A DNA stretch of 64,000 nucleotides from positions 114,583,741-114,647,740 of the forward strand of contig CM041465.1 of NCBI GenBank assembly GCA_023213395.1. The letters are read 5' to 3'. Both the position numbers and the translations under genes were made by a program. The notes beneath the pieces are model-generated. The model had not been told where the DNA came from, searched no databases, and saw only the letters and a list, made by a program, of their open reading frames with translations. Positions 38,051 through 48,879 of the stretch are shown in pieces; the stretch's first letter is position 1, and the number at the start of each line of letters is the position of its first letter. This DNA comes from Cycas panzhihuaensis. Taxonomy: Eukaryota; Cycadophyta.

Positions 38051-38990
38051 CTAGAGCTTCCCCGTAAGACTTAATAGGGTGCCTTTCCACCCAGCCAGCT
38101 TCCTTTGCATTCTATCAATGAGGGGGTTCCACATTTCCTTGGTCATCTTACCTACGAATAGAGGCAGTCCGAGGTAAGTTGTGGGGATCTTCTTGATACC
38201 CATCCCTAAAATCCTGCTGATCCTACCGTGGATATACCCCAGGGTATTTATAAAGTATACATTAGTCTTGTTCAAACTTATCTTCTGGTTCATAGCCCTC
38301 TTGAAGTGTCCCAAAATCTCCTTGAATTTAGATGCCTCTCTAATGGTAGCCTTCCCTAAGAAGATATTATCATCCACAAATTGGTGGTAGACCACATTGT
38401 GTACCCCTAATGTTGGTTTTATGCCATTGATAATCCCTTGCCTTCTAGTCGATTCTAACGTTTCACCCAACATTTCACCAATGTTGTGTATAGGAAGGAG
38501 AGAGAGGATCTCCTTGTCTCAAATTTCTAGAACCTGGGAAAAAGCTGGAAGATAAGCCATTGATAATGATTGAGAATTATTGATTACCTATGCAGAGCTT
38601 AATCCAAGTCCACCAAGGTTCCCCAAAACCAAATTTCTCTAGATAATCTAGAAGGCACTCCCAGGAGACCCTATCAAAGGCCTTTGTGAGGTCAATCTTG
38701 ATGAGCATCGCGGGCTCCTTCCTTTCTGTAACTGAGTGAATTGTTTCATGAACTACTATGAAACCATCATAGATCTGTCTGCCCTGAAGGAAACTGTCCT
38801 GATTTTGAGAGATAATATATGGCATGATTTTCTTTAGTCTATTGACCAGGACCTTGGTTATAATCTTGTATTTAATATTATAGAGACTAATGGGGCGAAA
38901 CTCTTCCATTCTTTTCACCTCTTCTTTCTTAGGGATGAGAACGAGGAATGTGGTCTACCATTCCTACAAAATCTTATTATTTACATAGAA
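38051..38990 (-). pseudogene. LINE-2 reverse transcriptase domain
   Basis: On the minus strand the blocks EFRPISLYNIKYKI, IISQNQDSFLQGR, IKIDLTKAFDRVSW (catalytic Asp) and the HQFVDDNIFLG motif (both Asp intact, 38369-38374) are in the correct order. Bases 38918-38577 and 38473-38051 are open; a break with a stop lies between them, where the GLRQGDP-type motif is degenerate. This is the better-preserved RT of the two LINEs here. Confidence 0.85.
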
Positions 38991-39559
38991 CTCCTATTGA
39001 GCTTCCATAAGGTCATCCTTGATAATGTCCCAAAACTCCTGAAAAAACCCTGGCGGAAATCCATCAGGGCCTGGAGCTTTGTCTCTCTTTATGCCAAAAA
39101 GAGCCAGCCTAACTTCTTCCTGAGTAAAAGGGTCACTAACCAATATTTTGTGCTTCATTCACGATCGGTGATGTTTCTTATAAATTCCTTCCTTCTATCC
39201 TTATCACCATCCCGGTTCAAAGATATAAGTCCTTGAAGTATTCACTTGCCATCTCCTTTATGTCTTCCATCGAGCTTGCACATCGAGCCATCTTCCTTTG
39301 AAGACTAATTATTCTGTTACTTGCTCTATGCTTAGCTACGGTCATATGGAAAAATTTAGTGTTTCTATCACCTTTGGCCAACCATAATGCCCTAGATTTT
39401 TATCTCCAATGGATTTCCTCTATGATAAGAATCTCCTCCAGGTTCTCAGCCAATTCCTTCTCTGCCTTGTCTAGCTCGGGATCTACCCTCCCATTGAATC
39501 TTGTCTTCTACTTCTTTAGGTCACTTGATGGTTTTGTCCTTTAGTTCATAGATATTTTG

Positions 39560-40213
39560 AAAACTTCCTTATTCCAAACCTTTATTATCTTTTAACCCAA
39601 TCTAGTTTCTTCAAAATCTATATATTACATAGCCACATATTTGAACTCCCACCATTCCTTAATCTTCTTCGTAAATTAGGTGGTGAAGCCACATTAGTTC
39701 GAATCTGAAAGGAGATCCAATATATTTTCCCAAATCCAAAAATTGAAACAAAAGAGGGGAATGATCTAAGCTAGTCCTCGGTAGGGTCTCGAGGGTGAAG
39801 TCCTTAAAGCACCTCAGCCAATCATAGTTGACCAGCACCCTATCCAGTTTGATTTGTATTAAGCCATCCCCCATACACTTGTTGGACCAGGTATATGATG
39901 CACCCCTAAGCTTAACGTCCTCTAGACCCCCCTGCTGTAGGAAGTCACCAAACTCGCTCATATTACTAGTCTAACCTACTATACCGCCACTCTTATCCCC
40001 TAGGCACAGTGCCGAGTTGAAGTCCCCCACTAATAGCCATGGGTCTCGGTAATCCCTGTGGGCCACCAGTATTCTGTCCCAAAGCCTCTTCCTAACCTCC
40101 TGAAGGTTTAGGGCATAGACATTAGTGGCAAGCCATTTATGGTTGTTTCTTTTATTTGTTAACCATATTGAAACAAAGGATTCCTCAGCTAAATAGATCT
40201 CTCCCGACCACAT
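39560..40213 (-). pseudogene. LINE-2 endonuclease domain, N-terminus missing
   Basis: The readable part starts inside the domain, after the catalytic Glu region, with NVYALN and WLLVGDFNSAL (40213-39971). It continues in another frame with SYTWSNK and LDRVLVNYDW (39961-39659), typical of the C-terminal half of plant L1 endonucleases. A frameshift separates the pieces. The first 90 or so residues of ORF2 are absent, so the copy was not functional. Confidence 0.75.
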
Positions 40214-40223
40214 CCTTGGATCC

Positions 40224-42937
40224 TAGATGTAGTTCTACGGGATAGCTACCTAACTGAGTAGGAATGATAAGGGCGGTCGATGGTACTATTGAGTAAGGAC
40301 CTACAAGTAAGGCAAATACCACGCAGGGCACCCCATGCACCAGAGCACGAGTTCGGGACCTACAAATAATATCTAGCTACCTGGAGGTGATTTCCCACTT
40401 CAAAAAAGAAGAGAGGAGGCGTAGGGTTAGCCTGAGTATACCTAGGGGAAGGATCCTCCTACCCTTGGATGGCCAGAAGGAAAAGGAGAGAACCCTTCTA
40501 GGGTTTCCCTAGAGCAGAGGGAAATGATGAAAGGGTAGGAAAGTGAGCGACCTACGAATGAGATCTCCTCGCTATCTAGCTAAAGTGAGAAAACTGAGAA
40601 AGGATGAAGGAAACAACCAAAGGGGAAGAGTTATGATGTATGCAAGTAAACTAACCAAGCAAAACAAGTCAATGAGACAAGGAGGGACTTTGTAAGATGA
40701 AAGGGGAAAATGTGAAGGGGGAGACTTCCTAAGACCTTTTCCTATAACAAATATAATGTGAGAAGTGTAGCAGATGGAATATAAATCGAGATGGGGTTGG
40801 TTTCCCTTTTTCTTTCAGATGAGCTAATTACTATCATACCAAAAAACTCTAAAGAAAAGGAAATGAGGTAGAGTAAGAGTATGTACCCAGAATAGAGATG
40901 CGTTGAAGCGGTGACGCTCCTACGAGATATCCAAGATTGCTCCACAAAGCACGGTGAACAAGAAGAGTAGCAGTAGACCGAAGTGTGGGGCTTCCTTACC
41001 TTCCCCGAAAATGGCACTAGAGTGCCAAGAAAAAAAAAAAAGACAAAATGCTAACAGCAAATGAAATACTAAAGTAAAACATAAATGGAAGCACTTACCC
41101 GCGAGAGAGGAAAAGGAACGAGTCCTTTGTGTTCTCCGTATACCTGCAAGTAAATGAGAGTATCCCTTTCCAGAGAAAGGGTGCTAGCACATAATAGAAA
41201 ATCCTAACAATACATGTATTTATAAAACAAGCATAAACTTAGATGCATGTGCGTTAGTATTTAATATTGCAATAATAAACTATAGAGAAAATGACCCAAA
41301 TAAATGATGAGTAAGCTGGTAAGCCTCAGAGTGGCCCACCTCCTACAAGGAGCAACCCTACCCTCCCTCAAGAAGCCACAAGGCAGCAAGGGTATGGATG
41401 TGCAAGAAGGCTAGAAATAGAGGCAACAAGAGTCCAAAAAGCCCCAAAGAGATCTATAACAAACCGGAGTGCTATGGGAAACAACCTGGGTTACCGAGAA
41501 TGGGGATGGGCAAGAGGCAAGTAACTGGGGCTTATGTGAGTTGCCCGGATCAAGATATGAGCCCTCAAACTAGCGCTGCAATGAGTGACAACACTGATTT
41601 CAGCAGCAGGAAATAGCCTATCAAACCCTTGCTTCACTTCTAAGAGTAGCACAGGGCAAAAGGGAAGGTTTGGAGGGCAAAAAGCCTCTTAGGGAGCGTG
41701 GAAGGTGGTGCAGAATCCACCCAGCTCTAACCCAAACCTTGTGTATCCCCTTTGGCCACTGTCCTAGATAGGAAACGCAGGAAAGAAGGCCCTAATAGTA
41801 GGGAAAAATAGCCCAAAGCAAGACAAGAAACAACCTCTAAAGAGCAAGCCAAGAAGAGCTAGAAATGACATGCAAACCTGGGCATAAATTGACAAGAGAA
41901 AACCCTAAACCAACAAATACACAGAGAGAACAAGGGAGGCTTTTCCTTTATCAAGAATTGCTAAAAGAAGGCTGAGAAATCTGCTCAAGGATTATGGAAC
42001 AATAGGTATGGAGCCCCTGCTAATATGGCTGAAGGAAAAAAACTACACTTGAGGATGCTTGATGGATGCCTAGGCAAGGAAGTACTAGAATCTCTCCAAG
42101 GAGGCCCTCTCTAAGGTATGCAAGGGGTTGGGAAGATGTCATAGCCATACCAAAGGAGATGGGTCTTTGGAGAATGATAAGCAGTCCTATAGCGGCGGTG
42201 AGCGAGGGGAACAAAAGAGAGCAGGGTGTTTTCCTTGAGATACTTCCAAAAATGAGCCAACAAATCCTAAAAATGACTTAGGGAAGACTTAAATACCCAA
42301 CCCTAATCCTAAACAAGTGATTAGGGTGTAATTGGTGGTGAGTCAAGTTGTGAGACATGTGGCAGTTCCACAATAAATATGAGAATTACCACGGCAGATT
42401 TTTAAAAACAAACAGAGACAGTCACACAACCATAAATTTTGCGGTACCATGATATTTGTGGTGGTACTATGATATTTGTGGCAGTGCGGGACCAAAGGCC
42501 AAATCTGGTCTAGACAGCCAACCTGGGCAGTGGACCAATAACCAAGGAGGCTGGTGGAGGGCAGGGACACCTGCCTAGAGGCAGACAAGCCAACAAACGA
42601 GTCATAAGAGCAAAAATAAGACTCAAAAGGCGTGACAAGTTGAGCAAACAATGACGGGTCATCATACCGGTAAGGATGACATGAGCCAAATGGGTCTTGA
42701 GGCAAGTAGGGCAGAATGCGGGAAGTGGAATGGCCACCGAGGTGCCACACTCACTAGGAATGTGCCCCCGCTATAGTCGTCATAGGCTAAATAGGTGTAG
42801 ATGACAACAAGATCATCTACAAAATCACATCATGCAAGCATATACTCATCACAAAAGGAAACAGTAATAAGGTGAGAAGCATACTTGCACTTACCTAAGC
42901 TAACTACTCTATATCTATTCCTGGAAGTCAGGAAACA
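40224..42937 (-). repeat. Tat-2 3' LTR
   Basis: On the minus strand it begins TGTTTCCTGACTTCC next to the polypurine tract and ends at 40224 in ACATCTA, aligned to the ACACATCCA and GCGCATCCA ends of the other Tat LTRs. Its length of about 2.7 kb agrees with the Tat-1 LTR. It aligns with the remaining 0.5 kb of the 5' LTR at 54317-54829 and with the solo LTR at 24945-26552. A TATTTAAG box is at about 42289-42296 on the minus strand, and motifs of the GGTACC type are at 42435-42490. Confidence 0.85.
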
Positions 42938-42950
42938 CTGCCCCCTTAGC
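42938..42950 (-). other. Tat-2 polypurine tract
   Basis: On the minus strand CTAAGGGGGCAG lies directly before the LTR start, the position of the plus-strand primer. The corresponding site in Tat-1 (CAAGGTAGCAG) is altered. Confidence 0.7.
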
Positions 42951-43279
42951 AGTAGAGCCTCGCCACTCAGAAGTATGGTGCGATGGCAAATGCTGGCAAT
43001 ACAACTGTCAGTAGCACATGTGTATATAGATATATAAATCAAGATCATAACAGTAGGCAAGGGTGTCAGCGAGTGTCATGGTGGAATGCATGGATACAAA
43101 GGTAGAGGTGGAGACAACATAGGGGCTACCCATGTGCCATCCAGAAATCGACTGGAAAATATGAAGGACGAGGGGGTTGCCCCCGCCATAAAAGATGTAA
43201 AGAGGTGTGCATGATCAAGGAGAAGAGATGAGTAATAAAACTGGTAGTCACCATAGTTTAACCTCATTAGCGGCCAAGT

Positions 43280-43902
43280 TTCGGAGGTGCAAACAGATCG
43301 TAAGGCGAAGCGCGATGTCTTAAGGCTTGGGTGACAAGGCGACTAGACAAGCCTCAAAAGCAGTCAGTAAGGAGAGGAAGGCGGCGCTCAAGGATGAGGC
43401 AAACGAGGCCATCTGCCTCAACGTTGAGGGCCTAAGGAATGTGCTGAATGTCAATGGATGAGAAGTGGGCCAGGAGGGATCTGGTGGCGGAAGCAAGGGT
43501 TCTCAAGTGAGAGCATCGCACCTGGTAGACCTGGGTGAGATGGGACACCACAACTTGAGAGTCACAAAGCAAAATGATAGGTCCGTGATGGAAGCGGAGA
43601 GCATCAGTGAGAGCTTCAATAACAACTATGTACTCAGCTTCATTATTGGTAGCCTCTGAGAGGAAGACCCCAAAACGTAGGAAATCATGTCTAGAGGGCC
43701 TACGAAGGATCCATGCAGCGGAAGAAGGTCTAGGGTTACCGCAGCTTCCACTGTCAATAAAAATGTAGAGGGACATGGGTGATACAAAGTTCTGGCAGTA
43801 AACAAACAATAATGGAATAAAAGAGGGATTCAAAAGGCAAGCAATAAGTGGCCATAAAGGGTAGGAGGACCTAGCAATGAGGCTACCTAAGGATGAGAGC
43901 AA
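43280..43902 (-). pseudogene. Tat-2 archaeal-type RNase H (additional RNase H)
   Basis: Open from 43902 to 43432 and continuing beyond one stop. LYIFIDSGSCGNPRPSSA carries the first catalytic Asp (43753-43755), TNNEAEYIVVIEAL the Glu, ILLCDSQVVVSHL the next Asp, and NVEADGLV the last Asp just after the stop near 43430. All four catalytic residues are present, so this is the best-preserved enzyme of the element. The domain is separated from integrase by about 3.6 kb that contains an oppositely oriented gene, and it lies 0.3 kb before the 3' LTR. How it would be expressed (splicing, subgenomic RNA) is not evident. Confidence 0.85.
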
Positions 43903-44301
43903 GCAGTCCGACCACTACATAAGGGTGGGTAGAGAAAAGGGCACCCTAGAGTACCAAAGGTCACTTGGGAAGCACAACATGCCCCCAGATGGGGGGAGCA
44001 CTCCCTCTGGAGACCCCAAGAGCAGAAAAGAGCTGCAGAAATGAGTCTAGGACGACGAAACGAGCCAAACGAGTATAAACTCAGGTAGGCACGGAGTGGC
44101 ACACAAAACAAGATAAAAGGGCCCTACGAAAAAGTGCGATGATGAGGTGCCATAAATGCATCCACAAGAAAGAGCAAAAAGGGTTCCAAAGGAGCGCAAT
44201 GGGAGATAGGGCCAGAAGACAAAGGCAATCAAGGAAATGGGATGGTCCCAATGGCTGTCGCGAGAGCGAAAATGGAGGGAGTGCCCATCAGGGCCCCCGT
44301 C

Positions 44302-44310
44302 TATATAAGG
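44302..44310 (+). promoter_or_regulatory. Candidate TATA box for the Tat-2 antisense gene
   Basis: CTATATAAGGAAATTGAAT on the plus strand is conserved in Tat-1 at 29997-30005 (minus strand) in the same position and orientation relative to the antisense gene. The surrounding 40 bases are among the better-conserved non-coding stretches between the elements (both have GGCCCC before and AAATTCATTT after). The coding part starts about 0.68 kb downstream. Confidence 0.55.
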
Positions 44311-44734
44311 AAATTGAATGGAAAACAAATTCATTTCACCAACTCTCATGAGAAACCAGAGCCATTTCCTTACATAGCGGAGCACTGCCTAACTTTGGAG
44401 GCATGCGGGGGAAGATCAGACTATTGGATCAGAGCACGGAGAGAGCCAGTGGGATTAGCAAGACACAATGGCGACAGCGAGACCGGATCCAGTGAGTGGA
44501 TCCCACGAAACCTATCCTATTTCAAAGTTTAAAATTTGAGTGCTTTTGTTGATTTTTATGTAGTTTTTGTGCCCCTTATGGGAAGATGGAGGCCTCTCAG
44601 AGTCTAAATTGGACCCAGAAAGAGGGGGGACCTAGGCATTAGGGAGCCCTAGTCCCAGTGGGCCCCACGGTGGTTCACCCAAAGGAATATTTTGTGATTT
44701 TTAAGGCAGAAACCCCCCTTTCAGGGGGGTGCCA

Positions 44735-44850
44735 TTCGTACCGTGGAAAAGATTGCGATGCCGCAATCTTTCTTGTGAGTTTCAATCATGCATGAGACTC
44801 GAGCTAAACTTTGCGGTACCGTGAAGTTTAGCATGGTACAAAGGCAGACC
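44735..44850 (+). repeat. GGTACC-centred motif cluster in the leader of the Tat-2 antisense gene
   Basis: Motifs include GTACCGTGGAAAAGATTGCG, ATGCCGCAATCTTTCTTGTG and CTTTGCGGTACCGTGAAGTT. The second pair forms a short inverted repeat (AAGATTGCG and CGCAATCTT). The spacing and base pattern match the LTR clusters at 18872-18915 and 42435-42490. The cluster sits between the candidate TATA box and the ATG at 44986. Confidence 0.55.
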
Positions 44851-44985
44851 TGCAGAAAAAAAGAGGATGGGGGGCCATGAGGCCCTAAATCACAAGCAGA
44901 GAGACCTAAGAGATGGCTAGGAACATAGAGGACTGACGCGGGATTGACTTTGACTAGTTTGTGATGTTGACAAGCTGTTATCGCG

Positions 44986-46862
44986 ATGGATAACCACGAG
45001 AACATAGGTATGGTGACGCTGAGCTATATAGAGGTGATGTCCAGAGAGGACAAGGGGGTCCTGCGGAGGTGCGGCTTGTTTAAGGCCTTGAAGACACCTC
45101 AATACACATCAGATCAGCGGTTGCTAGTGGATATCGTGTCTCACTAGGATAGGAGGAGGCATGTTTTCCACCTACCCCAAGTGGGGGATATGACAGTGAT
45201 GCCGAGGGATATTTGGCAGATTTTGGGAGTACCGGTGACTGGGAGGTCAATGACACTGGGAGTGATGCCTAGCAATGAGGCAGTACATCGGGAGGCAGTA
45301 GCATTTTTCGTAGGGACAAATATATGGGAGAGGAGAGGAGTTCCTCTCCAGATTATGGTGATGTCTAGGATTCCTTGAGTGAGGAAGCTTATTATGCCAT
45401 GCATTCTGTTCTGGGTTTCCCGGAAATAGAACTATAAAGACATCCCTGGGGGATGGATGGATACAGTGCACTACTGTGAGGCCGGTGAGAGGATGGACTG
45501 GGCCACCCTAATAGTAGCTAACCTCATTGCACAGCTCGACGCTATCAAGACGACCGACAGAGGAGGACTGTCATATAGCACATTGCTACTGATCTTGGTT
45601 TTTATTATTTTGGGCGGTGGCACGGTGAGGACTACACCCCATTGCAGAGTGGGCCCTGATGGTCCACAGGTGGTAGATTAGGCTAAGGGGGATGGAGGAC
45701 CAGGCCCACGTCTAGCACTTAGTGGAGGCGACATCACTGGACCTCCTCACCATGACAGATTATATGGCAGATCCGTATAGGACAGTGAGGTGGGACAGTG
45801 ACGATGAGGCAGGCGGAGCAGGGACGCTCCCAAGCGATGATGATGATGATGATGATGGAGGAGATGGGGCCAGCCCATCACGACTTGCAGGAGGAGCAGG
45901 TTCATCAGGGACGGCAGGAGGAGCAGCAGGACCATCCGGAACTATCGGAGGAGAGGCAGGCCCATCAGGGGCTACAGAGGAGAGTAGGGGGCTGGTGACG
46001 AGGGCCCGTAGGTTGTGGATCATGAGGAGATCTAGAGAGGCTACAATTGAGCTAGTCCTGGTGAGGAGAGAGGCCCAGGCAAAGGTGGTACCTAAGGAGA
46101 AGGTACCAGCAACTGGTAGGGAGCCAGGAGGAGAGGTTACCATGCAAGCAGAGGAGTTGGCGGCCACACCAGGTGAGACCTAACTATTTCCTCAATCGTT
46201 TGGTAACCAGATAGATAGTTTGATTTGGTTTTATTTCAGCATGTAATAGGATATATACTGACACACGGCATGTTGGATTTATAGGTACCACAGAGATCAG
46301 GCAGTTAGTAGAGGCTATGGTGAGGGAGATGTTACCTCAGGTGTATGCGGAGGGGCAACTGCCCATCCAGGTAGAGGAAGCGCCTAGGTCGACAGGTGCA
46401 TACATGGTGGCATTCACCCTGTTGGTGAGGGCGAGAGACATCTGGACTGTAGAGTCCCAAGAGCACATGGTATTCAGAGGACAGATGCAATGGGAGTTGG
46501 ATGAGGCTAGGGGCGATCGAGACACGCTGCGAAGGCGTGTACAGGCTCTAGAGGCTCAGGGAGGATCAGGTGGAGATACAAGGAGCACGGTCTGGATAGC
46601 AGTACTGGAGGAGCATCTCCGAAGAGTGGAGAGTGAGAGAGATTGTATCTAGGCTAGATATGATTAGCTAGTAGACCAGGTGGCATCAAGGTTGAGCAGG
46701 AGCAGGACATACACCCACATGGTAGCAACGACCCCGAGACAGCCACATGATGAGGGGAGCGAGGCAGGGAGCTCGCGGAGGCCCAGGAGGAGCCTCGGAG
46801 GGATGTGGTCCCCAAGAGAAGGATCACACAGGCCAGGAGATGGTACCCTAGGAGCAGGGTAG
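44986..46862 (+). pseudogene. Antisense accessory gene of Tat-2: plant-mobile-domain-like, acidic middle, coiled coil
   Basis: The ATG at 44986 starts a frame with CGLFKALKTPQYTSD, LLVDIVSH, RRHVFHLPQVGDMTVMP and QILGVPVTGRSMTLGV, a pattern like the plant mobile domain. Stops are at about 45145 and 45377 and a frameshift lies near 45620. The frame then runs through LLTMTDYMADPY, a DDDDDDD run and Gly/Ser/Ala repeats (45722-46172). A phase-1 intron (46173-46284) joins it in frame to 46285-46652, which encodes a heptad-like, Arg/Glu-rich segment (DTLRRRVQALE). A basic tail follows to 46862. The original protein was about 580 residues. Antisense genes are known in some Tat elements such as Grande; the product's role is unknown. 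Confidence 0.65.
46173..46284 (+). other. Predicted intron in the Tat-2 antisense gene
   Basis: The donor context is CACACCAG followed by GTGAGACC, and the acceptor is GTTGGATTTATAG followed by GTACCACAG; the length is 112 bp. A further possible acceptor, TTTTATTTCAG, lies upstream. Removing 46173-46284 joins the frame ending GCC ACA CCA G to GT ACC ACA without shift and bypasses the TAA at 46181-46183. The homologous place in Tat-1 keeps both splice sites (28012-28130). Confidence 0.7.
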
Positions 46863-46879
46863 CACTAGAGTAGGACACA

Positions 46880-47465
46880 TATATTAGATTTTGACAGGGA
46901 AAAGCACGGGCCTCCAGGGGGTCATATATAGAGTCATATGATTGTACCCCCGCTGCAAGGACACAGGCTTCCCGTATGTATAATGTAACATATGATTTTG
47001 ATGTATATATATACGAGGTAACTGGTACCCCATTTCAATATGTGATGGTGTGTATATCATGTGTGACAGATGACATGTATATTTGTTATGGATGTTATAG
47101 ATGCTTTGTTATATAATGCATGTATTTCCTTCCATGCATGGCTATATATCTAACAGGAACATACACATCCACCATGAGCAGAGGTAATAGGCACGTGTGT
47201 GGTTAGAGGTAGAGTGACACGCACATCTATGGAGGAGCATAGTAGGATATGCGAAGGAAACACTAGGCGAGAGAAAGGAGTAACGATACTCCAAAGCATC
47301 GTCCTAACTAGGGGATGCCTAAATAGGAAGACAAAAGGTCCCAAAAGGATATGGGAACACAGGTTCCATGGGAGGAACCAAAAGGAAATGGAAGAGGCCA
47401 TCCTAAATTGCCATTCCACCTGTGGCTGGAAGGAATAGGGACAATTTAAGATGGTAGTTTAGGCT
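46880..47465 (-). other. Tat-2 spacer between integrase and the antisense gene
   Basis: No gene is visible. The stretch aligns with Tat-1 about 26750-27380, including CTCCAAAATGAGCC just after the end of pol. It would be the 3' end region of the antisense gene's transcript and the tail of the pol frame. The tract near 47010-47020 is a short TA run. Confidence 0.6.
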
Positions 47466-47469
47466 CATT

Positions 47470-48860
47470 TTGGAGCGTGGCGAAGTGACAGCGAGGTCAC
47501 AAGTAAAACTTCTTAAGAAATTTCCCATTAGCAGCTTTCTCAAATTCAAGCCCTTCCAGGGTGGTGATCCTATAAGTACCATTACCAAGAGTCTCGATAA
47601 TGATGAAAGGGCCAATCCATCAAGGTTTGAAGTTGGTCAAACAGTCATGAAGATATTCAAGCTTGAGGACGTGGTCCCTAGGAAACAAAGGATAGGAACG
47701 AAGATGTTTATCATAAGTCCTTTGTGAACGAGCTTTGGACGCCAGGTTAGCCTGATAAGCGGCTAAGCGTCTCTCATCCAAAGCCTCGAGGTCCAGAAGG
47801 TGAGCCTAACGGATCGACTCTTCATCGATGAGACCTCAAAGGAAGACTCATAAAGAAGGAATCACCACCTCCAATGGGAGTACCGCCTCAGTATCGTAGA
47901 CCAGGGAGAACAGGGTCATTCATATGGCAGAACAGATAGAGGTGCGATAAGCCCACAAAGCAGAGGGCAGCTAAAGGTGCCAGTCCTTTTGAGACTGAGT
48001 AATGATTTTCTTTAGGATATTGACAAGAGTCTTATTGAAAGACTTTATTTGGCCATTTACCTGAGGGTAGTAAGGAGAAGAAGTTTTATGAGAAATCTTG
48101 AACTTCTTGCAAAGCTCATCCATCTCCTTATTACCAAAGGGGGTTCTATTATCAGTGATTAAGATGTCTGAAATCCTGAAATGACAAATGATGTGCTGGT
48201 AAATGAATGTAGCTATCATTTTACTAGGAATAGTAATTAAGGGAATGGTCTCCGCCTATTTGGTGAAATACTCTATGGCAATCAAGATAAACTTGTGCTA
48301 CGACGATGAAGGTAGAGAAATAGCCCCAATGAGGTCTAGGCCCCACTCAGCAAAAGGCCATGGAGAAACAATAGGGTGAAGGGCCTCGGAAGGTACATGG
48401 GAGATATTGGCATGTTCCTGACATTGCCGACATCTCAGAGCAAAGACGTGGGCGTCCTTGAAAAGGGATAGCCAGAAATAACCCATGCGAAGGATCCTCT
48501 AAGCCATAGACTAGCCCCTACAAATACCATGGTGGAATTCGCGGAGTATTTGGTTAGCTTCGTTAGTAGTGACATAGCGAAGGAGGATCCCATCGAAGGA
48601 CCTCTTGTACAATACTTCATCCATGAGGAAGTATTGCCTAGCAGAAGTCCATATGCGAGATCTAACTTTACTACTAGCATCAGGGCGATATTGCTGTTGT
48701 GTGAGGTACCACACTATATCTCCATAGCACTTATTGTTAATGAGTGGATGAGGGGAGATGTCTTGAATCATCAAGATGGACTCATCAGGGAGAGAATCAT
48801 CGATAGGAGCATCAAAAGAGTTAGGAATAGAGGCATATGCAAGCTGCTCGGCCACTACCA
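47470..48860 (-). pseudogene. Tat-2 integrase
   Basis: On the minus strand the zinc-finger region (LRCRQCQEHAN, 48430) precedes the core: GLDLIGAI (first catalytic Asp), ILITDNRTPFGN (second Asp) and PQVNGQIKSFNKTL. In the last block the catalytic Glu is Lys (48043-48045). The C-terminal part continues through AYRTSIC, TEAVLPLEVVIPS, DHVLKLEYLHDC and IGPFIIIETLGNGTYRI to about 47470. A few stops are present. The domain would insert the DNA copy; the Glu-to-Lys change should abolish that. Confidence 0.85.
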
Positions 48861-48879
48861 TTCCCTTCTTTGATTTCTG

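Larger units (their letters stand above)
36112..40223 (-). mobile_element. L1-type LINE with RNase H (LINE-2), 5' truncated, in gypsy-1 integrase
   Basis: A short poly(T) (36112-36120), the complement of a poly(A) tail, marks the 3' end. On the minus strand ORF2 follows in order from the right: endonuclease (40213-39560, its start missing), RT (38990-38051), C-terminal region with Cys knuckle (37909-36880) and RNase H (36757-36335). The left target is gypsy-1 integrase. The right end meets the Tat-2 LTR at 40224 with no second target copy. 5' truncation is normal for LINEs, but here later insertion and deletion may have removed the rest. It is related to LINE-1 but has an intact FVDD and an RNase H. 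Confidence 0.85.

Noticed and set aside
45760-46167. 135-residue minus-strand ORF rich in Ser, Pro and Ala
   Set aside because: It is the complement of the acidic and Gly/Ser-rich middle of the antisense gene; the plus-strand frame is the conserved one and is joined by the intron.
48529-48873. 114-residue plus-strand ORF
   Set aside because: Shadow of the Tat-2 RNase H-integrase region on the minus strand.
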